Part shown: positions 1 through 7,324 of the stretch, piece after piece
Layout of the letters: the number at the start of each line of letters is the position of its first letter
How positions within the stretch are numbered: the first letter of the stretch is position 1
Translations under genes and position numbers: made by a program
From: Candidatus Heimdallarchaeota archaeon
GTDB taxonomy: Archaea > Asgardarchaeota > Heimdallarchaeia > Heimdallarchaeales > Kariarchaeaceae
Reading direction: 5' to 3'
Length of the DNA: 10,973 bases
Assembly (NCBI GenBank): GCA_021399405.1
Contig: JAAFKL010000043.1
Location: forward strand, 1-10,973
Notes under the pieces: model-generated
The model's input: the letters and a program-made list of their open reading frames with translations, nothing else
Told to the model about the DNA's origin: nothing
Databases searched by the model: none

Positions 1-99
1 AAACAAGAAAGTATCATCAAACCAAATCTTAATTATAGATTTGAACAAGTGTTACGTGAAGTAAAAGCCATTCAAAGAAATCACTGGTTTGATATTTGA
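1..99 (+). CDS. C-terminal end of an unrecognised protein (partial)
   Basis: Frame 1 is open from the left edge to a TGA at 97-99 and gives 32 residues ending in RNHWFDI. The segment is mixed charged and aromatic, looks like a soluble C-terminal helix, and has no membrane stretch. Too little is visible to name a family. Its stop codon overlaps the ribosome-binding site of the next gene and the gap to that gene's ATG is only 9 nt, so the two are very likely co-transcribed and translationally coupled. The start lies outside the window. That this is the end of a real gene is well supported by the continuous frame and tight spacing; the function is unknown. Confidence 0.6.
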   Translation, partial: KQESIIKPNLNYRFEQVLREVKAIQRNHWFDI

Positions 100-104
100 G
101 GTAG
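98..104 (+). promoter_or_regulatory. Shine-Dalgarno for the MBL hydrolase
   Basis: GAGGTAG overlaps the upstream stop codon and lies 4 nt before the ATG at 109. It fixes that start and implies coupling with the upstream partial gene. Confidence 0.65.
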
Positions 105-108
105 TTAA

Positions 109-810
109 ATGAGTCACAACCATCCCTTATGGGAACATCATGTAATTGGATATGTATCTACAAATTGTTACGTTTTTGGAAAGCCAGATGAGGCAGTATT
201 AGTCGATCCTGGTGGACCTGAAGTTACAACGATAGTAAAAAAATTAATAGAAAAAGAAATTGAAGTGAAGCACGTAGTTGTAACTCATGGTCATTTTGAT
301 CATCTAGGTTGGGCTGCTGATGTTATGAAATTGGTTGAGGGTGCAAAGGTATATCTTCATGAGGCTGAAAAACCAGCTGTTGAGCCTTTTTTAAATCGAA
401 TGGTGACTGAATGGGGCTTACCAGCTTGTGAATTAAGAGAACCAGACGTATGGGTAAAGGAAGGCGATATTTTAGAAATGGCTGGGATGAAATACAAGGT
501 GATTCATACACCCGGACATTCACCAGGGTCTGCTGTTTTTCAACTAATTGACAAAAAAGAAGGTCTATCTACAAATCTTAATATCGATTCAGCATTTGTT
601 GGGGATTTAGTATTTCAAGGTTCAATCGGGCGTTTTGATCTCCCATTTTCCAATGGTGACGATATGAAAGATTCTTTAGTTAAGATAATGGAAATATTGC
701 CTAAACATTCTGAATTGTTTCCCGGTCATGGTAATCTGACTGATATGGGGACAGAACTGGAATCTAATCCGTATCTAATGGCAATCCAGAAAAATGTACC
801 GTTTTATTAA
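109..810 (+). CDS. Metallo-beta-lactamase-fold hydrolase, glyoxalase II-like
   Basis: This is a 233-residue soluble cytosolic enzyme of the MBL superfamily, in the compact glyoxalase II/YcbL-like group. The binuclear metal site is complete: HxHxDH at residues 60-65 (H60, H62, D64, H65), H137 in TPGHSPG, D166 in GDLVF, and H207 in FPGHG. The stretch GSIGRFDLP (171-179) matches the GSIGRxDLP signature of this hydrolase group. Members hydrolyse thioesters such as S-lactoylglutathione or related small esters; the substrate cannot be read from sequence, and most archaea lack glutathione, so a different thiol or ester is likely. The ATG has a good Shine-Dalgarno 4 nt upstream. It probably belongs to the operon whose upstream gene ends at 99. 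Its TAA overlaps the stop of the convergent gene by 4 nt. I am sure of the fold and unsure of the reaction. Confidence 0.9.
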   Translation: MSHNHPLWEHHVIGYVSTNCYVFGKPDEAVLVDPGGPEVTTIVKKLIEKEIEVKHVVVTHGHFDHLGWAADVMKLVEGAKVYLHEAEKPAVEPFLNRMVTEWGLPACELREPDVWVKEGDILEMAGMKYKVIHTPGHSPGSAVFQLIDKKEGLSTNLNIDSAFVGDLVFQGSIGRFDLPFSNGDDMKDSLVKIMEILPKHSELFPGHGNLTDMGTELESNPYLMAIQKNVPFY

Positions 811-1994
811 TTACGCTTTCTGCGTTGCTTTTTCGCCGTTTTCTTTGTAGTTTTCTTTTTCGTAGTTGATTTCTCAGCATCTTTGCCTTTAGATTTTTTA
901 GTAGTCTTTTGCTTAACTCTGAAACTAAAGATTCTACTCGCAGTGATTGTGTTTGTTCGAATTAAAGTTCCAAAAACAAGTGCAACAAGTGCAACTGGAA
1001 TTAAAATGCTGAATAATATATTTCGACCCAAGAAATAACTAAAACCACTGTCGACAGTATCAACTGGTTTGTTGAGTGGGGTAATATTTAGTAGCCAAGC
1101 AACTAGATTTTCAAATAGTTCTTGATTATCTTCCATCTCAATCCAAGCCTTTTCACTATCATAAGCTAAATCTGAAAACATAATTGTGGATCCAATGAGT
1201 ACTCCTCTCCCATCGTTTGCTCCAAAACTACTTCCTGACATCCAACTTAGGTGACCAGTATCTTCAAATGAGATATCATAGCCCTTGTCAACCGAATATG
1301 TCAATGCAGATGCATTACCATTATGAACACTTTCAAAGTTTTCACTGATCTGAGTTCCATAGTATAATACTTTGGAAATCTCATTAATTTCAGTATCCCA
1401 GATATCTCCATTAATATATTTATCAGTAAAATATACATGAGAGCTATTTCCATCGTTATTGAAATCATCAATAATAATTGTAACATTGTCGCTATCTATA
1501 GGATCGGCTGTTCCTAATTGCACAGCAAAGCCTAATTGATCAACAATTAAATTATTCATCGGAAGGAAATGACCAGCAAGACTAACATTATCAGAATAAG
1601 GATTTGACATATACAATACGCTTCCTCCAATTGACAGAAATTCCTCTAATGCACTTTCTTCATCGATACGACTAACTATGTCTACATTGGACGTCTTATC
1701 CTCTCGTAGATTCGGGCTCGGGATTATTACTAAATCTGCACCTTGAAGATTAGAATTTGTAAAATTTTCAGTATTGATTTCAAACTCAATTGTTACATCA
1801 ATTTCATTTTCAACATCGAATGACTCATTTAATCCAGCAAGAGCCGTTTTTAGTAAGTCATGGGTAAAGAATTGTAAATGTGCTTCATCATACACAACAA
1901 CGTAATTCACAGCCTTTGGCTCAGCATTACTATTAATAACGCTAAAAGAAGACATGAACAGCAATATTAACAGTAAAAATATACTCTTTTTCAT
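807..1994 (-). CDS. Secreted, membrane-anchored GATase-like ectodomain protein with Lys-rich tail
   Basis: From ATG 1994 it is 395 residues. A Sec signal peptide (about 1-24, MKK then a Leu/Ile-rich core ending near SNAE) is followed by a roughly 300-residue ectodomain, one TM helix at about 325-345, and a basic cytosolic tail. The ectodomain opens with a beta strand and VVYDEAH (33-39), has a Gly-Gly turn before a strand (123-130) and ends with IGSTIMFSD (267-275). This pattern resembles DUF4350/ThuA-like type 1 glutamine-amidotransferase folds, but I see no Cys-His-Glu triad, so a binding role is likelier than catalysis. At least seven N-x-S/T sequons suggest N-glycosylation outside the cell. 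Of the last 35 residues, 18 are Lys or Arg. A TTG at 2006 would add four residues; I prefer ATG because the TATA box at 2033-2040 places the transcript start near 2010 and GGGA sits 6 nt before ATG. Function unknown. Confidence 0.8.
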   Translation of the reverse strand: MKKSIFLLLILLFMSSFSVINSNAEPKAVNYVVVYDEAHLQFFTHDLLKTALAGLNESFDVENEIDVTIEFEINTENFTNSNLQGADLVIIPSPNLREDKTSNVDIVSRIDEESALEEFLSIGGSVLYMSNPYSDNVSLAGHFLPMNNLIVDQLGFAVQLGTADPIDSDNVTIIIDDFNNDGNSSHVYFTDKYINGDIWDTEINEISKVLYYGTQISENFESVHNGNASALTYSVDKGYDISFEDTGHLSWMSGSSFGANDGRGVLIGSTIMFSDLAYDSEKAWIEMEDNQELFENLVAWLLNITPLNKPVDTVDSGFSYFLGRNILFSILIPVALVALVFGTLIRTNTITASRIFSFRVKQKTTKKSKGKDAEKSTTKKKTTKKTAKKQRRKRN

Positions 1995-2000
1995 TAATAA

Positions 2001-2040
2001 TCCCAAAACATTCTCCCGAGTAATTTTGACAATTTAAATA
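2001..2040 (-). promoter_or_regulatory. TATA box and RBS of the ectodomain gene
   Basis: On the - strand TATTTAAA (2033-2040) fits an archaeal TATA box. It predicts transcription from about 2010, giving a leader of roughly 15 nt before ATG 1994. GGGA (2001-2004) lies 6 nt before that ATG. A second GGGAG (2013-2017) lies 6 nt before TTG 2006 but would fall upstream of the predicted transcript start. Confidence 0.45.
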
Positions 2041-2099
2041 ATAACTTACTTACAACTGCGATATACTATCTTACGTTTTTGAGTTTGCACATATATTGA

Positions 2100-3581
2100 T
2101 TATACTTTCTCAACATCATGACTAGTGCTTTCAGCTTTACCGGCTTGAGTAATTCTGGTAAATTTTGCTAACTTCCACATTTCTGGAATAGAAGTCGCAC
2201 CAACGTAACTCATACCTGATCTAAGACCACCAACAAGTTGTTGTAGTATTTCCTTGGTTGCTCCCCTGAACGGAACAATGGCTTCCACACCTTCAGGAAT
2301 TATGTCTCCAAATTCATCATCAAATGATCCAGTCGTTCTCTTATCTCTTCCAAGACTTGCTCCAAGAGATGCCATACCCCTAATGATTTTGACTCTTCTT
2401 CCATTTCGAGTCACTGGAATACCTGGCGATTCAGTTGTTCCACCCAATAGATTACCAAGCATAACAGTCGATGCTCCAGCGGCTATTGCCTTAGAAATAT
2501 CTCCCGAGGTTCGAATTCCACCATCACCAATCAAAGGAATTTTTTCGTCTTTAGCAGCCATGAACGAATTGTGAATTGCAGTTAATTGTGGTACACCAGC
2601 ACCAGCTACAATTCGAGTTATACAAATGGATCCAGGACCAACACCCACTTTGACTGCATCAACTCCATGTGATATTAGATCACGAGTGCCTTCTCCAGTG
2701 GCAACATTACCCGCAATAATCTGTATATCATCTCCAAATTCTTTTCTCAGCAATTTTATCGTATCCATTACCAAATCAGAATGACCGTGAGCTACATCAA
2801 CAACTATTACATCACATTCAGCTTTAACTAATTGATTTGCTCTTTCTAGGAATTCATGTTTAACTCCAATAGCTGCCCCTGCTCTTAATCTTCCCTTTTC
2901 ATCTTTTGTTGCGTTGGGCCACTTTTTAGTTTTAGTTAAATCTTTGGTGGTGATTAATCCCATTAATTTGCCAACATCATCAACAAGGGGTAATTTTTCA
3001 ATCCGGTTCGAGCGTAAAATCTCTTTTGCATCTAAAATACTGATATTTGGCTTTGCAGTTATCACATCTTTAGTCATTAAATCTGAAATTGTGGTATTTG
3101 GATCATTTTCAAACATTAGATCTCTGGCTGTCAAGATACCAATAAGTTTCCGATTATTATCAACTATTAAGATGCTAGAAACTGATTTTTCCTTCTGTAG
3201 TTGCCATACATCATGTAATTGACTTGTTGGAGGTAATGTATAAGGATTTTCAATCAAAATACTTTCCGATCGTTTAACAGAGTTTACTTGTTTTACTTGC
3301 TCTTCTATCGTCATGAATCGATGTATAATACCTATTCCACCCTCTCTAGCCATTGCTATTGCCATTGCTTTTTCAGTTACAGTGTCCATATTGGAACTTA
3401 CAATGGGTATTGAAAGAGAGATTTCGTTGGTTAAAAGTGTGCTAGTGTCACAGTGCTTTCTAGAACTTACTGAAGAATGATTTGGAACAAGCAGAACATC
3501 ATCAAATGTTAAAGCGAGTGGAATATTTAATTTCTCGACTCCGTTCCCATATCCTTCTTCGTAGTATCGCTGTTGTTCCAC
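2100..3581 (-). CDS. guaB: GuaB-family IMP dehydrogenase (or GMP reductase-like) with two CBS domains
   Basis: The 493-residue protein has the full IMPDH/GMPR barrel: N-terminal [10 protein letters not shown] (24-33), SSNMDTVTE (62-70), two inserted CBS domains (about 112-164 and 167-221), the NAD-side [10 protein letters not shown] (261-270), the catalytic loop GPGSICITR with nucleophile C320, the phosphate-binding DGG (353-355), and PEGVE (429-433). IMPDH oxidises IMP to XMP with NAD, the committed step to GTP, in the cytosol; CBS pairs bind purine nucleotides as sensors. The oddity is the mobile flap (about 404-430), which lacks the usual adjacent Arg-Tyr of IMPDH and reads [19 protein letters not shown] domains, TESPG and overall length favour IMPDH, but a GMP reductase cannot be excluded. 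The start is GTG: an in-frame TGA lies 12 nt upstream of it and no ATG fits. The gene seems to stand alone with its own promoter. Confidence 0.88.
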   Translation of the reverse strand: MEQQRYYEEGYGNGVEKLNIPLALTFDDVLLVPNHSSVSSRKHCDTSTLLTNEISLSIPIVSSNMDTVTEKAMAIAMAREGGIGIIHRFMTIEEQVKQVNSVKRSESILIENPYTLPPTSQLHDVWQLQKEKSVSSILIVDNNRKLIGILTARDLMFENDPNTTISDLMTKDVITAKPNISILDAKEILRSNRIEKLPLVDDVGKLMGLITTKDLTKTKKWPNATKDEKGRLRAGAAIGVKHEFLERANQLVKAECDVIVVDVAHGHSDLVMDTIKLLRKEFGDDIQIIAGNVATGEGTRDLISHGVDAVKVGVGPGSICITRIVAGAGVPQLTAIHNSFMAAKDEKIPLIGDGGIRTSGDISKAIAAGASTVMLGNLLGGTTESPGIPVTRNGRRVKIIRGMASLGASLGRDKRTTGSFDDEFGDIIPEGVEAIVPFRGATKEILQQLVGGLRSGMSYVGATSIPEMWKLAKFTRITQAGKAESTSHDVEKV

Positions 3582-3602
3582 ATAAATGAAATATCATATA
3601 TA

Positions 3603-3621
3603 CTTAATAAAATTTCGCGAA
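3603..3621 (-). promoter_or_regulatory. Probable guaB promoter with TTCGCGAA palindrome
   Basis: On the - strand an AT-rich element AAATTTTATTAAG (3603-3615) is centred about 27 nt before the GTG start at 3581, as expected for a leaderless transcript. Immediately upstream is the perfect 8-bp palindrome TTCGCGAA (3614-3621), which stands out as GC-containing in an AT-rich spacer and could be a BRE-region or repressor contact. No Shine-Dalgarno is visible. A second AT run (3585-3601) is too close to the start to serve. Confidence 0.35.
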
Positions 3622-3632
3622 GATTCTAAGTC

Positions 3633-3659
3633 CATTAATCATTCATAATGAAATTAATG
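3633..3659. repeat. Nested inverted repeat in the divergent spacer
   Basis: CATTAAT (3633-3639) and ATTAATG (3653-3659) form a perfect 7-bp inverted repeat with a 13-nt spacer, so the arm centres are 20 bp apart (about two helical turns). Inside lies a smaller repeat, CATT-cat-AATG (3640-3650). It is about 50 bp upstream of the guaB start and could be a dimeric regulator site. In AT-rich DNA chance is possible. Confidence 0.4.
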
Positions 3660-3786
3660 CAGTTTAATTTTGCCGTATAAACCTCTGTACTGTTAATTTA
3701 GTGAAGCAGAACTGTTCTCATTTCAAATGGGAAATCAATAATAATTTTGGCTATGAGTTCTCAATCAACTGTAAATCTTATATCTA

Positions 3787-3800
3787 GAAATGTTTATAAA
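3787..3800 (+). promoter_or_regulatory. TATA box of the 3828 surface-protein gene
   Basis: TTTATAAA (3793-3800), preceded by purine-rich GAAATG, is a clear archaeal TATA box. Its centre is about 31 nt before ATG 3828, so transcription should begin within a few bases of the start codon, giving a nearly leaderless mRNA. No Shine-Dalgarno is needed or seen. Confidence 0.6.
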
Positions 3801-3827
3801 ATTTCATAGGAAATTGACTTAGATTAG

Positions 3828-5030
3828 ATGAAAATTATTAGATTGTGTATTTTGATTCTAATTTCCGGGTCAACTCTTACTTCAAATAATTTTATTCTAT
3901 CAGAACAAATGACAAACCAATTTTATGAGCAATTAATTGGTGAATATATCTATGAGAGTAATGATGCAATAGAAATTGATTCAATAACTAGTGTTAGATT
4001 TGAAATCAAGATGGGAGAAGGATTTGAGGCACAAACCCTCTCAACTCGTAATGTTGTTTCAATAAATCAATCTAAAAATTCAGGTAATTTTGATGTTCTT
4101 ACTCAAAACTCAGTTGCTTACCCATTTTTTGCAGATATTCTAACCAATGGTAATGATGATTATTTTGATAGCTGGATACGATTTGATGGGTCCAGGAGCG
4201 ATTTGCGAATTAATTTGGCAGACGACAATAATGCTCATCTATTGGAATCATCCTGGCTTACCCGTAATCCAGACTTTTTAGGGTATTCGCTTACTCGGAT
4301 CAGTTTAGTTATCGATAATTTTTCCTATTCATCCAATAATGAAGTTACCACTTTCTCATTTAGTATATCATGGCAATATTATGGAACCGTGAAAACTCCT
4401 AGTTTAGTAGAACCCGGTGAGTCAACCAAGTTTATAATGCTAACTTCAGATACTTTGTCGGGTTTACCAATAATAAATTTATCAGCAAGTTTCTCTTTGG
4501 TATTTTATGAAAATGACATCGAATATGAAATCCCTAGAAATGATAAATTGGAACTAATGACTGGGGATACTGGAATATACAATTTTAACATTTTAGAAAA
4601 TGAGACCCAATTGATTAATTCTATCATGAAAGAAAATCAAGATCATAATATTGATCTATTGATAAGTACAAATTTGGAGTCGGGAAACAAATTTAGCTCT
4701 ACTATAAATGGAAGTAATTCTCAATTATTCTATCAAACATCTAATCCAAATTTAGAGTTTAACACGATCATTTTACAGGTATTTAATCTAAATATTAGAT
4801 TATATTTTGATACCGCGATTATCAGATACACTCTTGGATGGTATTTTAGCTCAGGTGACCTCGAAATACCTAACTCATATTCTGATACTACGGAATCACT
4901 CTCTCAAACCAACACATCAGATACTATTGAATATAGTTTAGAACTAAATAAATATGTTATGTGGTCAATTTATACTACGTTTGCGATAATATTGATTGTG
5001 GTCATTCTTAGATTGGCTAAAAAACTCTAG
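3828..5030 (+). CDS. Orphan single-pass surface protein
   Basis: This 400-residue protein is not one I recognise. Residues 1-18 are a signal-like hydrophobic start (MKIIRLCILILI) and residues about 377-395 form a C-terminal TM helix followed by the short basic tail RLAKKL, so the bulk should lie outside the cell as a type I membrane protein. The ectodomain is rich in Ser, Asn, Thr and alternating hydrophobics, suggesting beta sandwiches, and carries six N-x-S/T sequons (NQS, NFS, NLS, NET, NGS, NTS). A Ser/Thr-rich stalk (about 352-367) precedes the TM helix. No catalytic motif or repeat is evident. It has its own near-leaderless promoter and a 140-bp spacer separates it from the following membrane operon, so linkage to that operon is only positional. 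Confidence 0.75.
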   Translation: MKIIRLCILILISGSTLTSNNFILSEQMTNQFYEQLIGEYIYESNDAIEIDSITSVRFEIKMGEGFEAQTLSTRNVVSINQSKNSGNFDVLTQNSVAYPFFADILTNGNDDYFDSWIRFDGSRSDLRINLADDNNAHLLESSWLTRNPDFLGYSLTRISLVIDNFSYSSNNEVTTFSFSISWQYYGTVKTPSLVEPGESTKFIMLTSDTLSGLPIINLSASFSLVFYENDIEYEIPRNDKLELMTGDTGIYNFNILENETQLINSIMKENQDHNIDLLISTNLESGNKFSSTINGSNSQLFYQTSNPNLEFNTIILQVFNLNIRLYFDTAIIRYTLGWYFSSGDLEIPNSYSDTTESLSQTNTSDTIEYSLELNKYVMWSIYTTFAIILIVVILRLAKKL

Positions 5031-5132
5031 TTTTGCTATAATGTTAATTTGCAAGGGTGTGAGGCTTTAATATATCAAGTACATAAAACAATAATTCCAA
5101 ATTTACATGCATCTAATAATCGATTATTCTTA

Positions 5133-5154
5133 GTTACAATTTTTAAATTGTAAC
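5133..5154. promoter_or_regulatory. 22-bp palindromic operator overlapping the TATA box
   Basis: Arms GTTACAATTT (5133-5142) and AAATTGTAAC (5145-5154) are perfect reverse complements separated by TT. The AT-rich core (5139-5149, TTTTTAAA) is centred about 26 nt before the TTG start at 5171, exactly where an archaeal TATA box belongs. A dimeric protein bound here would occlude TBP, a common archaeal repression layout. The regulator is unknown; the winged-helix protein encoded in the same operon is a candidate. Confidence 0.65.
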
Positions 5155-5170
5155 GAGATACATACTTTGT

Positions 5171-7324
5171 TTGTATACAGATTTAAGGGTTAGTTGGGCT
5201 GAGCCGATTACTCATGAGAACCTAATTCATCAGACAAAGGTTCAGGAAATATTCTATACTAGGATTTTTATCTATATCTTTTTCGTTCTGCTCACCATCC
5301 GCTTTGTTCTCTTGTCAGAGTATTCATATTTGTCAATCCTTTACTTTGTCTTTTTATTGGTATTCTACCCGTATTTCATCAAACCATGGGAAATAATCTT
5401 AACAAACAAAAGGTTAATTTTGAGACATCAGTATTGGAATGTCGGGAGATTCTCAACTTTAATTTCTTTCAATTTAGATACATTAGATACACAACAAATC
5501 GCCCCAAGATTTAAACTAATACCTGTCACAATTGGATTCACCATCCTTACAGTTTATAGTATATCACTACTAGAATTCTATCTTACAAGTAGATTACCAA
5601 CACCGCTACTTATCAGAATTGCTTTTCTTATTTTCGGGTCCATCAGAATAGTTAACAACATTAGTGAAGTACAAACTGATTTGGTAGATTTATTACTTTC
5701 TCCATTTATCCACGAAGCACTATTTTTCTCCCTAATCTCAATGATTCCTGCAGTGGCTTTGATTATTTTTGGACTACCAAGAAGGCAACAAATGCTATTA
5801 TCCACCACAGGTGGGCATAGGCTGTCTTTATCAACGGGAATCCATCAAAAGCTTACTAGTTTACTCTTTGCTGTGGGTAGAAAACATCGAGTAAAAGAAA
5901 TTACATCTGACTGGGAGTGGGATCTACCATTATTGGATGATGAGGAGGTGAAAGCCGAAGCTCAAATAGGTTTGATAGAGAGAAAAGCTCAAATCCTTGG
6001 GCTTGTATCATTAATTCTTTTTATAGACTCCTTTGATCAGTTTTTAACAATTTTACTTCATCCTAATGGGCAGAATCTTATCCTTTTCGTTTTGAAGGTT
6101 CTCGATTTATTGTTCATTTGGTTTGCTCTCGTATTTTCCAAAAAATACAGACGGTTAATCGCAACTAATCATAGATTGCTTTATCAAGAAGAGATGAGGG
6201 AAATATCTGGGCTCTGGGGTAAAAGGATTTACCAATACAGAGAATTCCCTTACGAGTTTATCAAAGGTTTTACTTATTCAAATTTTTCGGCCATCCAAAT
6301 CAATGCAGTTCTCGGAATTTTAGTACTTATATTCGGTCTCTCCGTAATTTCAGATAGTTATGAATTTCAAGGGTTAACTATTCTGATTGTATTTTTCATA
6401 ATTGGATACATATTGCTTAATTATCGTAATTTTACTAGCCTTAAATTCTCTTCAATAGGAGGAGGCACAATGGAATTATTCTATAAGCTTCCTGTTTTTA
6501 TGGTCAATATTTCTCATCGACTAGAAAATCGTGAAAGGATATACAACAGATTCTTCCCAAACATTTTGGGTGAAAATGATGTAGCAGATCTATGTAATTC
6601 AGTTCGTGGAGTAAAGAATCCGAAGGAAAATCTAGAATCCGAGCATGAAATTAACGTTGACGCTTTTATTTCTAAAGAGGAGGTTGAATTTGGTCGATGG
6701 AAAAAAGTTGGCCAATTCAGATTTAGTAAGGGGAGTGTGTTCCTAGGGATGATAATTTCCTTTATCATAATGTTAACTCTATACTCTAAGTTTGAAGCAG
6801 GACTACATGTCATTTTCATAGTTTTTGCCATTTTAGTTATATTGTTTCAAGGATTGTATCTTCTAGTTCAAAGGTATAGAACACTGATTATCTTGAAAAA
6901 TCGATTATTTTTCATTGATGAGATATCTCCGCGAAGAGTTGCACAAGCTTTTGGAAGATTGCCTGAACGATCCATACAAGAACTGAGTTTGGAGTATCTT
7001 TTGGCTTCACAGTTTAGATTTACTTTTGGTCGTAAAATTGGTGAATTTGTTAAATATTTATTTATTATTTTCATTTCTGTGTACACAATAAGTGGTTCAG
7101 AAAGTATTGTACAATATTCAGACGGATTAACACGTGATTTTATAATCCTATTGGCTGGTCTTGCACTAGTAGGGACCGTAGTGCCAGCATCAAAATCTTT
7201 CTTCGAAAACTTACCAAAATATTCACTGCGTATATTTACAAGATTTGGTGTTATTGTAATACCATATATGCGAGATCTTGATGAGATTAGTCTTGCTATT
7301 AATAATGCGAGGGACAATAAATGA
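5171..7324 (+). CDS. Polytopic membrane protein with three TM/PH-like (bPH2-like) modules
   Basis: The 717 residues form three similar units. Each has a TM hairpin (about 30-70, 274-323, 521-566), then a PH-like beta hairpin with a TNKRL-type motif (TNKRLIL 78-84, TNHRLLY 332-338, KNRLFFI 576-582), a second TM hairpin (about 115-200, 377-417, 627-672), a Gly-containing strand (GG 214-215, GGG 430-432, strand 684-698) and an amphipathic helix. The motif resembles bacterial PH-2/DUF304 membrane proteins, which usually have an uninterrupted PH fold after the TM pair; here TM helices appear to split it. No catalytic residues are seen, so a structural or sensing role is likelier. The start is TTG, at a leaderless position relative to the palindromic promoter; an in-frame TAA at 5144-5146 limits extension. 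It overlaps the next gene by 4 nt (ATGA). Function unknown. Confidence 0.8.
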   Translation: MYTDLRVSWAEPITHENLIHQTKVQEIFYTRIFIYIFFVLLTIRFVLLSEYSYLSILYFVFLLVFYPYFIKPWEIILTNKRLILRHQYWNVGRFSTLISFNLDTLDTQQIAPRFKLIPVTIGFTILTVYSISLLEFYLTSRLPTPLLIRIAFLIFGSIRIVNNISEVQTDLVDLLLSPFIHEALFFSLISMIPAVALIIFGLPRRQQMLLSTTGGHRLSLSTGIHQKLTSLLFAVGRKHRVKEITSDWEWDLPLLDDEEVKAEAQIGLIERKAQILGLVSLILFIDSFDQFLTILLHPNGQNLILFVLKVLDLLFIWFALVFSKKYRRLIATNHRLLYQEEMREISGLWGKRIYQYREFPYEFIKGFTYSNFSAIQINAVLGILVLIFGLSVISDSYEFQGLTILIVFFIIGYILLNYRNFTSLKFSSIGGGTMELFYKLPVFMVNISHRLENRERIYNRFFPNILGENDVADLCNSVRGVKNPKENLESEHEINVDAFISKEEVEFGRWKKVGQFRFSKGSVFLGMIISFIIMLTLYSKFEAGLHVIFIVFAILVILFQGLYLLVQRYRTLIILKNRLFFIDEISPRRVAQAFGRLPERSIQELSLEYLLASQFRFTFGRKIGEFVKYLFIIFISVYTISGSESIVQYSDGLTRDFIILLAGLALVGTVVPASKSFFENLPKYSLRIFTRFGVIVIPYMRDLDEISLAINNARDNK
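7309..7314 (+). promoter_or_regulatory. Shine-Dalgarno for the downstream membrane winged-helix gene
   Basis: GAGGGA lies inside the end of the upstream gene, 6 nt before ATG 7321. Together with the ATGA overlap it indicates coupled translation of the two membrane proteins. Confidence 0.6.

Noticed and set aside
807..810. 4-nt overlap of the convergent stop codons, considered as a possible assembly artefact
   Set aside because: Both reading frames end naturally with plausible C-termini; tight convergent overlaps are common in compact archaeal genomes.
811..914. A/T-rich repetitive stretch, considered as a DNA repeat or CRISPR-like array
   Set aside because: The repetition comes from Lys and Thr codons of the basic tail; there is no regular unit with spacers.
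2507..2519. GGTTCGAATTCC resembling a tRNA T-arm
   Set aside because: It lies inside the guaB coding region (the GIRTSG motif on the - strand), and no acceptor stem, anticodon arm or D-arm can be built around it.
2254..2574. 106-codon open frame on the + strand
   Set aside because: Antisense shadow of the highly conserved catalytic part of guaB.
3725..3740. Small hairpin ATTTC-AAATGG-GAAAT, considered as a riboswitch or terminator element
   Set aside because: The stem is only 5 AT-rich base pairs, no U-run follows, and the predicted transcript of the downstream gene starts later, near 3823.
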